From assembly GCA_013995675.1 (NCBI GenBank), contig VWRR01000010.1, forward strand, positions 62,001-126,000: a DNA stretch of 64,000 bases, written 5' to 3'. The notes beneath the pieces were generated by a model. That model was not told where the DNA came from. It worked only from the letters and a program-made list of their open reading frames with translations, and did no database searches. Shown here one piece after another: positions 53,701-61,877 of this stretch. The first letter of the stretch is position 1. The number at the start of each line of letters is the position of its first letter. This DNA is from Cyanidiococcus yangmingshanensis. Taxonomy: Eukaryota > Rhodophyta > Bangiophyceae > Cyanidiales > Cyanidiaceae. The position numbers and the translations under genes were made by a program.

Positions 53701-56397
53701 GCGCGGTTGTCGCCACAGCCTGCTTGTAACAATGGGTCAGGCTGTTCGGTGTCGCATCGTGCGTCCGCAGACCTGACTGGAGACTCGTTGCAACACGACG
53801 CTCTCAGTGAATGCGTACAGGAAGAAAGCGGATCAAACAAAGTCGCTGCCTTAGAGCAGGAACAGTTTGTTTTTCCTGCTCTGGACGCGTCTCCAGCTGC
53901 AACGCGCCTCTTCCAAAAGGATTCGACACCGTTCACTGCAGACTTGTCGAGTCGATTTCAGCCGCACTTGACGACACCGGAACGCGACGCGTTCTGGAAC
54001 GAGATGGAAGAGAGCACAACCTCTCATGCCTCTTTACTCCATCCGCAGGATTTCGTCGATGAATCCGTCTCAATGAATGCATGGTATCTCGATATCGGAG
54101 CTGATTCTCCGCCAGCAGCCACACTGGACGCCTCTCTGACGTTAACGCCCGCCACAGAGCGGCACTCGGCACTGTCGAGCGGCCCTGATCGCTCGCCAGA
54201 ACCGTTCGAAACAAGGCATCTGGCACCGGTGGCCAAGGAGCATTTCCGCAGCGTCCATCCAGAACGAACCGTTGATCGGGATGTGCAGCTGGGTGGCGAG
54301 CAACTCGGGAGCGTCGGCGCACATGATGATACCCAGACAGCCTCGAGCCAGACCCCAAAGCGGGCAACCTCGAATGACCCTACAGAACAAGGATCTGTTA
54401 CCGACCATGAAACGACTGCAACGCTGAGTGCGCTGCATCGCCAGCGCGCACTTGACGCTCCTGAGCGCGCTACGCGAACGACAGAAGTGGCCGTGATCGC
54501 GCGAGCGACCCCGGGAACCGTCTCCACATCATCGGGGTCTGCGACCATGCAAGCAGGCGAAGCCTCCCTGAACTGGGACTCGTGGCATATCCAGCTGTCA
54601 TCGGTGGCTCATTCGACGCCGTTGAGTCCCATCCCGGAAGAGTATGAATGCGGCCATCAGACAAACGTTTCATTCAGTGATGAATGCGGCCCAGATGCTG
54701 GTGCGAACGCGCAGCCGGCAACTCCACCTGAATCGTTATCAGTCTCCCTGTTGCTGCAAGAGGAGGGCGTGCAGGGAGCACCAGTGGCCACAGCAGCGAT
54801 ATCTCGCAACAAACAAGCTGGAACGAGTGTGGACGTACCACAAACTAGCCGTACAAGAGCAGCCATCGAGTCGTCGTCGTCGTCATTCGCTTGCTCACCG
54901 ACACCAGCAACAGGCTCCTGTACGGACTCGCCTACTCGGAGACCGATATTGCGTCCATTCACCCTAATGCTGCGACAGCGCCTGCTCGGTTGGCTCCGCG
55001 AACAAGTCCACCAATGTGCCCCTGGTGCGTTTCACACGCTCGAGACTACGCCAGATCTCCAGAAACAGGGCTTGTGTCGTGTTCGCTCGACGGGTCTCGA
55101 ACCGACCCAAGACTTTTGGTTCGTGCAGAGCGTGCTGAGCGTCAGCAGCAGTAGCGTTTGTGGCCCCAGCGACATGAATGGCAGCTGCGGCAGCATCGCA
55201 GAACAGGCCACCTACTACCTTGTCGAGCGCTCATCGACCCATGATCATAGAGCAAGACGCCGATGCAGTCAGACACCGCCTGCTCGTCCGAAGGGCACTC
55301 GACCTGATCATGGATATCGCTCTTCTCGACATAGCACTCGGTATGATGGGGCTCGCAACTCGTTCTCGGGTAACGCGATCGTATCTCGTCGGCGAACAGG
55401 GCCTGAAGTCCTCAAAGTACAGCCGGCTGCCAATGCACTCTCCGAGTTTGTCTTGTTGCGACGTCTCTGGCAGCGAGTGCAACAGCAAGACTCGCCGATA
55501 CACGCGCGGATGGTGACCAGTCTGCCGCGTGTCCAAGCCCTCTACGAAGCGACAGACACCCAGACATCGTATCTGTTCTTTCGCCAGCTGCCGAGTTGGG
55601 GAACCTTGGCCGATCTCCTCAGCCTGGTTCGTGTCCCGGGCTATATTGATCGCACTCGTTTCCAGTTGCCGTCGAGCCCGACTGGACGGTCCCACAGCCG
55701 CGGTCTCGATCCCGTATTCGTTGCCTTTGTCGCCCGAGAGCTGCTTCGGGTACTTGGTTGGGTTCACGGACAAGCGATCCTACACTGGCATGTTCGTCCG
55801 GAGAGTATCTGGCTCGTTCCGGGTCTTGCTGACGACCACCAGCCCTGTATTGTGCTCGCCGACTGGCAGCAAGCGCTCGACTTGACATTACTCGCGGAGC
55901 TTGAAGCTGTGGTCCAGCAACCCCAGAGCACATACGTCTGTCGTGGTGGTTGGGTTCCCAGTCCGTATCGCTGTCCGTCGATGCAGCAACACCAGCCCTG
56001 GGCGTTTGACGTGGACCTCTACGCGGTCGCGTATACGCTCTGGAGCCTTTTGGGTCACCAACGACGACCTCCTGTTACGTCGATGCACTCGCCGGACAAG
56101 CCAAACGACTCGAAAATAAGTTTACGATTCGGCTCAGCAGAAGATCGTTCACCAACAGCTTGGATTGAACCAGTCGTCTCGACGCTGACGGCTTGTCGCC
56201 CGACAAGCACGATGCATAGCCAGAAAACCTGCGAAGAGCTCTGCGAGAATATTCTCGATCCGTTCTGTAACCGCTACAGACAGCGAATACAGGATCGAGC
56301 TCGAGCGTACGCTTGGATACTGGATGCCTCTCGCGACCGAACAGTTGCTCGTTCGACGCTAGGGACGCCCTCTCGGTCACGTCGAACGTCCTTTTAA
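50740..56397 (+). CDS. MAD3: MAD3/BUBR1-like spindle checkpoint protein with pseudokinase domain
   Basis: This 1,885-residue protein carries the hallmarks of MAD3/BUBR1, the APC/C-Cdc20 inhibitor of the mitotic checkpoint complex. Residues 29-40 read [12 protein letters not shown], nearly the first KEN box of human BUBR1. Residues 150-310 are the Mad3/BUB1 TPR domain: [58 protein letters not shown] and [11 protein letters not shown]. A second KEN box is at 772-774 (SDKENC). A long disordered middle follows. From about 1565 there is a BUB1-type kinase fold, but the catalytic loop reads [13 protein letters not shown] (Asp to His, Asn to Ser), and the DFG region reads [10 protein letters not shown], matching the DLGQSID of BUB1 without a DFG Gly. 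It should be catalytically inactive, as in vertebrate BUBR1. The ORF is uninterrupted. Confidence 0.88.
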   Translation: [1885 protein letters not shown]

Positions 56398-56671
56398 ACG
56401 CATGTCTCTCTAACGCAACAACCTACACCCAAAATGATCGCGTCTTGGCTCGATTTGGCCTTGTGAATACTTGACGTGGTCACCGGGTTGCAGTCACTGA
56501 TATCACGGTGTATTCGGAGGCGAGCCGCAACCACGCGCGACCGATAGAGCACGCTGACCCAGACGAGGATGAATGGTTGTTGTTGGTACTGCCTGCTCCA
56601 GACGATGCATCCGTAACGCTGACGTGCTTCTCCTGGTCGTGCACACGCTCATGAATGGGGCGCCTCTAGGT
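56398..56671. other. Convergent spacer
   Basis: This short spacer lies between the 3' ends of the MAD3-like and RIF1-like genes. No signal was recognised. Confidence 0.4.
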
Positions 56672-59182
56672 TCAACGCTCTTGAGCCAGGAGTTTGGTTT
56701 GTAGGCCGCCGAGACGACGCTGATCGGGGGAGCGTTGTGTATCCAGCTCCATACCGCAGACATGATCGAATCCTTTGAAATGCACTGGAGGGTCGTTGGT
56801 ATCGCCGCTCGCTGGGCGATGGCGTTTGGACTCGGGCGCTCGACGAGCTTGGACGAAAGCCATCGACGAGGATGACCAAGGTGCGGGCGAGAGCGGAGAC
56901 AGCGGGCCCAGTTCAATATCTTCTCGAAAACGAACATGACGTGTTTGCTTGTGTGTTGCGGCAGGGCGTCCTGTCTCCTTGTCCCTTGAGCGATTCGGGA
57001 TCGCGTTGGGACTCGATGGCGAAGTCTTCAGGATGGAGACCGGCTCTGAGGCTTCATTTCGTCGGAGACGTGCAGCGATGGCTGGCGAGACCAACAACAG
57101 ACATTCGCGAACGCTGTTCGGATCCAGACGATAGAGATACGGGATCAGTTCGGGTGCCACATGAGCGGCCTCGACTGCGCAGAGGGGCAAAAGCGCCAGC
57201 GCATGCGATAATGGGATCCATTCGCGGTGGTGATAGAGTCGACGAGCCAGCTGGATCGCGTTGAGACTCTGACGTAGAGCCGGTAAACGAATGAAGGAGG
57301 TTTCGCCAAAGATGAGCGCAAAGCTAGCATCCGATGCACAGCGCTCACTGGTCGAGAAGGGGCCTTCATTCAACGGTGTCGTCGTCGCAACTCGTTCCGC
57401 CGCGAAATGGGCGAGGTGGCGGAGCATCCTGCCATCGTTGGCTGGTTCCAATACGTCGCATGTGACCCACAAGTCGGGCAGCGCCGCCGCAAGCGCATCC
57501 AGCCAAGGAGGCCAAGGGCCATCGCTCTGTGAGATCAACCACACGAGGACACAAGCTGGACTCAGACGTTTGGATCCGAATGGCGACAGCGTCAGAGCGA
57601 AAAAGGGCGAAGCAAGAAGCGACCATTCTGCATGGAAGCGGACCATGGCACCGCTGAGCTGAGCAAGTGCCTCGTCGGCACTGAGTCGATGCTCCGCGAT
57701 CGCCCTGCACATTGCCGTGAGTACGCGCTGGAGAAGGAGACAGCGACTGGGATCCGGAGGACATTCATTGCCGGCGTGGAGCAGTGCGAAAACGATGAGC
57801 GGTCCGAACCATACGGACGGTACCCTAGTCTCGTCTGGGAGCCACTCGCGAGCGATGAGTTGGCGATCCGCTCTCTGACGAGAGGCTCGTTCCGATGAGA
57901 TCTTGGGTGTGCAGGCAGCAAACTCGTCCACCAATGCATCGGGAGATTCGGGCCATGTCCAAGGTCGGTTCAGTGCCACTGGATCGTGTTCAGGAGACGG
58001 CTGGCTGAACTCGAAAGGTTGGCCGAGCTCGCGGTGCAGTGCTGCAAGCATGAGTGTTTCTCGTACTTGATCTCTTGTCTGCAACGCTTGAACGAGGAGG
58101 CTAAGGTCGCGATCATTGGCAAGATCTCGAGCGATATCGGCAATCGCTGATCGAATCGACTCGTTTGTATAGCGCAGATATCGATAAAAGAAATAGGCTA
58201 CGGTTCGCAGCAGTTCTTCACGGACGACTTGCCAACCATCGTTCGGATCTGTGCTGCAGTCGAGAACGAGCCGTTGTGCCGTTGGGCTCGACCAGGCAAC
58301 CAACGGGCGCAACAGCGCCCTGGTCCAAGGGCCTCGCTCTCCAGCGTGCAGCGGACGACACAGGACGAAACCGATCAAAACCCGCCACGCTTTCAGTGCA
58401 GTCGCGAGGACCATGGGCCGACGATCACAAAGCGCCGCTTCGAGGAAAACCAGCAGCTTGGTCGCGACTTGAGGTTCACAGAATTGCCGAAAACCCAACA
58501 GACGGACCAGATTCGCCCAAAATGCAGTCGCTACCATGCTCTCGCGATCAGAGGCGTCCTCACGTCGAAGCGAATGCCACATGGCTTGCAGTAAGGGACT
58601 AGAGTCCTGCACGAGCTGCGCGACAAGCCAATGACCAAGTTGGGTATCCGACTGGGACTGGTCAACAACCGCCAGGACCCATTCTCGAAGTTTGCAACAG
58701 GGATGTGCGAAGAGCGGAATCACGACGCGTGCCAGCTTCGCTCCCCATGGTGGCTTCTGGGCGTTCAAACCAGCCGCGAGCACGCTTGTGATCGTCTGCA
58801 ACAAGTCGGACTCGTCCGAGTGCGTGCCTGACGGGAACACGCCGCTGGGATCGCGTTCCCACAACAACAAGCCTGCGAGTAGTTCGTGAACGAGCCAGCG
58901 CAAGCGAGGTGGCCAGTCCACGATGGTGTTGTCGTCACGAGCACGCAGCGCGGTCAACGAAAGCGCACGGTTCAAGCTTGGTCTCGGCCGCGCCACCTTG
59001 GCATACTGCACGCCTACCCAACGAGGCAATACCTCCGAAACCGATAACGTCCCACTTTGCCGCATGGTCTCGTCGCTTGCCTGTTCGTTTGTAGCCGCTT
59101 CGGTTATTGGACTGGCTCGAACACTTGGCTGCGGTTTGTCCTCGACATCCGACAGTTGCACAATACCTCGAACCGCACCCAT
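56672..59182 (-). CDS. RIF1: RIF1-like helical-repeat protein with PP1-docking motifs
   Basis: RIF1 controls replication timing and telomere and break processing by bringing PP1 to chromatin. The 836-residue product is mostly helical repeats. The stretch AFWANLVRLLGFRQFCEPQV, then TKLLVFLEAALCDRRPMV and LATALKAWRVLI, resembles the conserved RIF1 N-terminal domain, where a Trp-rich AYxAW-xxLI motif recurs. Near the C-terminus VSILKTS is a SILK motif, and about 35 residues later TRHVRFRED fits the RVxF motif, the same pair in the same order as in animal RIF1. The C-terminus is disordered and short compared with animal RIF1. The motif pair plus fold makes RIF1 the best call, but weak repeat similarity means another HEAT-repeat PP1 regulator is possible. 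Confidence 0.6.
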   Translation of the reverse strand: MGAVRGIVQLSDVEDKPQPSVRASPITEAATNEQASDETMRQSGTLSVSEVLPRWVGVQYAKVARPRPSLNRALSLTALRARDDNTIVDWPPRLRWLVHELLAGLLLWERDPSGVFPSGTHSDESDLLQTITSVLAAGLNAQKPPWGAKLARVVIPLFAHPCCKLREWVLAVVDQSQSDTQLGHWLVAQLVQDSSPLLQAMWHSLRREDASDRESMVATAFWANLVRLLGFRQFCEPQVATKLLVFLEAALCDRRPMVLATALKAWRVLIGFVLCRPLHAGERGPWTRALLRPLVAWSSPTAQRLVLDCSTDPNDGWQVVREELLRTVAYFFYRYLRYTNESIRSAIADIARDLANDRDLSLLVQALQTRDQVRETLMLAALHRELGQPFEFSQPSPEHDPVALNRPWTWPESPDALVDEFAACTPKISSERASRQRADRQLIAREWLPDETRVPSVWFGPLIVFALLHAGNECPPDPSRCLLLQRVLTAMCRAIAEHRLSADEALAQLSGAMVRFHAEWSLLASPFFALTLSPFGSKRLSPACVLVWLISQSDGPWPPWLDALAAALPDLWVTCDVLEPANDGRMLRHLAHFAAERVATTTPLNEGPFSTSERCASDASFALIFGETSFIRLPALRQSLNAIQLARRLYHHREWIPLSHALALLPLCAVEAAHVAPELIPYLYRLDPNSVRECLLLVSPAIAARLRRNEASEPVSILKTSPSSPNAIPNRSRDKETGRPAATHKQTRHVRFREDIELGPLSPLSPAPWSSSSMAFVQARRAPESKRHRPASGDTNDPPVHFKGFDHVCGMELDTQRSPDQRRLGGLQTKLLAQER

Positions 59183-59365
59183 ATGAAAGTTTTTGTCCGT
59201 ATACCGTAACTAGCGTAGACAGCCGACCCTAAAGCCACGCAAACTGCAGCCAGGTACAAGTACGGACCTCAAGTCGCCACTAATAAACAGCAACGGTGTC
59301 GAGGCGGCACTATCGCCGCCTAGAGGGTGTCGACCTCGAGACGGCGCGCGGCTGATCGTCTTGAG
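59183..59365. promoter_or_regulatory. Divergent promoter between the RIF1-like and RSH genes
   Basis: Only 183 bases lie between two outward-facing start codons. No specific element was recognised. Confidence 0.45.
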
Positions 59366-61186
59366 ATGGACAATTTTGGCGCGAAAACACATGGCGCGGT
59401 CCCGATCAGTTTCGTTTTGGCGTCGATCCAGGCGGGTGCGCCATTTCGCCTTGGGCGTCGTCGCGAGCGCATCCCCATCGACGGCACGCGAACCTGCATC
59501 AATCGAGATGGTTCATACTTGGACAATGAGGTCTTGCAGGCGAATCGTCCTGTGAGGCGGACGCGCCGCAAGGCTTGCACGGCGTCGCGAGCGCATCCCA
59601 ACGTGATTCGCGAGCATCCGTCCGATTGCTGCGATGTGCAGACACGTTTCACGGTGGTGAAGCGGGCTATGCTTGTAGATAACGTTCGCGAACACGTCGA
59701 GCTCAGAACACTCGTTCTGCGAAGCATGGGTTTAGGGGGTCTCGGATGGGTATCTAGTGTGCCATGGTGCCGGCGAACTACCTCCAGAGGGCTGGACGCG
59801 GTTTGTGCGCCGCCCGTGCCCAATCGACTCGAGTGTCTGGCGAGGTCACGCAAGCGACGGCTATGTGACCGCTTCGGAGGGGCACGGCTCAAGGCGCTGT
59901 TGCCGATGCCATCCGTGCGTGAGGTTGGTCGGTCCCTTATTGAACTTGAACGGAAACCGAATAGTTCGGTTGAAGAGCTCTGGGCAATGCTCCGACCAGC
60001 GTGCGTGCACATCGACGCACCAGAGTCGCTGGAACGCATCTTTAAAGCGCTGCGACTGTGTGCCGAGTTGCCGGCGGAGCGTGCAGTCCCCTGCGTTCGG
60101 GTCGCTGCCTCTCTAGCGCGCCTTGGTGTGGACGACGATACAATCTGCACGGCGTTGGTGGATGCAGCGCCACGGACGTTGCTCAGATATCCCCCATTGG
60201 ACGGAGCGATTCGGGCAGTCGTAGAGGACCTGGACGCGCTTCGAGCGATTGAGCACGCTGCAATGGTGGATATTGGGGATCTGGATGAGCAAAATGCAGG
60301 ACGTCTTCGCGAGTGTATTCTGCTGGCACTGCGTGATGCGCGTGCTGTGCTTGTGCGCCTCGCACAGGTCCTGCACGACCTCCAAAGCAAGGTCGAATCA
60401 GGCTCGCCGGCATACGACCAGCAAGCACTGGCGCTCCTCGTGCTACAGGTTCACGTGCCGCTCGCACATGCATTAGGACTTGGGGCCGTCATGTGGCCGC
60501 TGGAGGATTTGAGTTTCCGAATTCTCTTCCCGTTGTCGTATCGGGCATGCGAATCGTGGCATGCGCATATCTGGGAACAGGCTGAGCAGCTATTGGCAGA
60601 GGCACGTTCAGCGTTACTCGAATCCCTCGAAAGTGACCCAGAACTGAAACGTTACCGGTACAGCATCTCGGGCCGAACGAAGAACCTCTTCTCTACGTTC
60701 AAGAAGATGCTGCAAAGCGGCAAGAGACGAGAGGAAATTCTAGACATTGTCGCGCTTCGTATCGTCATCGATGGGATCGAAGATGCTGAGGACGACCAGA
60801 CCGAGGTCTGTATGAAGGTCTACCGACACGTTGTCGCGCGCTGGCCAGAGATGCCCGGTCGTTTTAAGAACTACTGTACCAATCCGAAAGCGAATGGTTA
60901 CCGATCCATCCACACGACACTGAGGCATCCGCAGGGTCTTCCGCTAGAGGTTCAAATCCGTTCTCAGAAGATGCACACCGATGCAGAGTACGGTCTCGCA
61001 GCGCACAAGCTCTACAAGGGTCTAATCTCCACGAGTGCGTCGAGTATTCGCGAGTTTTCGGAATTCGCCGAGACGATCCGACTAGAGAACATGCATGTGC
61101 TAACCGACGCGTGCAGCTTCCAGTTCGATGGTTCGGCACCATCTCAAGACGTTTTCAACGTAGCAACTCTGGCCAAGCCTCTGTGA
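59366..61186 (+). CDS. RelA/SpoT homologue (ppGpp synthetase) with degenerate HD domain
   Basis: Plastid RSH proteins make the alarmone (p)ppGpp. The synthetase domain is complete: YSISGRTKNLFSTFKKM, DIVALRIVIDGI, RFKNYCTNPKANGYRSIHTT, then LEVQIRSQKMHTDAEYGLAA with the catalytic EVQIRS. The preceding region has the RSH helices (VLVRLAQVLHDLQSKV, VHVPLAHALGLGAVMWPLED). The HD hydrolase residues (HD and the ED of HDxxED) are not visible, so it probably only synthesises. No TGS or ACT domain follows, which resembles the short RSH4-type group of algae and plants. The open frame begins formally at a GTG; the first ATG is 59366. The first 150 residues are Arg-rich with little structure, fitting a plastid transit region. 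C. merolae is known to have several RSH genes; which one this is was not determined. Confidence 0.88.
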   Translation: MDNFGAKTHGAVPISFVLASIQAGAPFRLGRRRERIPIDGTRTCINRDGSYLDNEVLQANRPVRRTRRKACTASRAHPNVIREHPSDCCDVQTRFTVVKRAMLVDNVREHVELRTLVLRSMGLGGLGWVSSVPWCRRTTSRGLDAVCAPPVPNRLECLARSRKRRLCDRFGGARLKALLPMPSVREVGRSLIELERKPNSSVEELWAMLRPACVHIDAPESLERIFKALRLCAELPAERAVPCVRVAASLARLGVDDDTICTALVDAAPRTLLRYPPLDGAIRAVVEDLDALRAIEHAAMVDIGDLDEQNAGRLRECILLALRDARAVLVRLAQVLHDLQSKVESGSPAYDQQALALLVLQVHVPLAHALGLGAVMWPLEDLSFRILFPLSYRACESWHAHIWEQAEQLLAEARSALLESLESDPELKRYRYSISGRTKNLFSTFKKMLQSGKRREEILDIVALRIVIDGIEDAEDDQTEVCMKVYRHVVARWPEMPGRFKNYCTNPKANGYRSIHTTLRHPQGLPLEVQIRSQKMHTDAEYGLAAHKLYKGLISTSASSIREFSEFAETIRLENMHVLTDACSFQFDGSAPSQDVFNVATLAKPL

Positions 61187-61877
61187 CGATTGTAAAACAG
61201 ATGCGTATCCGGTGGGATGCCCCTGTCGCGCACGCCCAACGTATGGACGAGTGACCGGAGCCAGACTTCATCCGAGGACAATGATGGTTCCTGTCGCCTC
61301 CTTTTGATGGAATGCGTTTCGTCATCACGGCCTCATACTGGAAAAGTTCAGTGCGGTTGCGGACGATGGAGGCGTGACGCGTGCCGGGCAGGTAGCCGAA
61401 TCGAGCCAATCGGACACTGTTCACTACCCAATGCACCCTATCGATGGTATCGATGTCATGGTAAGGGGCGGGCTCGCCGAGTTCATCTGCCCGAATACCG
61501 GACGAGGTAGTACAAGGTTCACCAGGCTGCAGCGAACTCGACCGAGAGACCCGTTCCCAGGCCCGCTGTATTTGATCCAAGAACCGTAGCGGGGTACCTC
61601 AAATTCTCATCGACAGCGTCCTAAGAGCGCTCCTGCGTTGGACATCTCGCAGAGTTTGTCGGCAGCGGTTTTCCTGGTCAAATCAACATCACCCAGCGCA
61701 GGGTTATCCGCGTGATGGGTTGCATTCCGAGCGACAGCACCAGCGGTAGCTTTATAAGCGGGTCCGCTCGTCCAAGCGCCCGACCGCAATCGAACTGGCT
61801 TTTTGCGAATCAGTGAAACGTTTGTTTCAGTGACGTAGGACGCCGGCCAACGGTGAAAATCGTGCGCAGCGTCAGGC
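61187..61877. other. Convergent intergenic region
   Basis: These 691 bases separate the 3' ends of the RSH and FANCI-like genes. A 100-codon minus-strand ORF (61607-61909) overlaps the FANCI-like 3' end in another frame and has no recognised motif. Confidence 0.4.
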
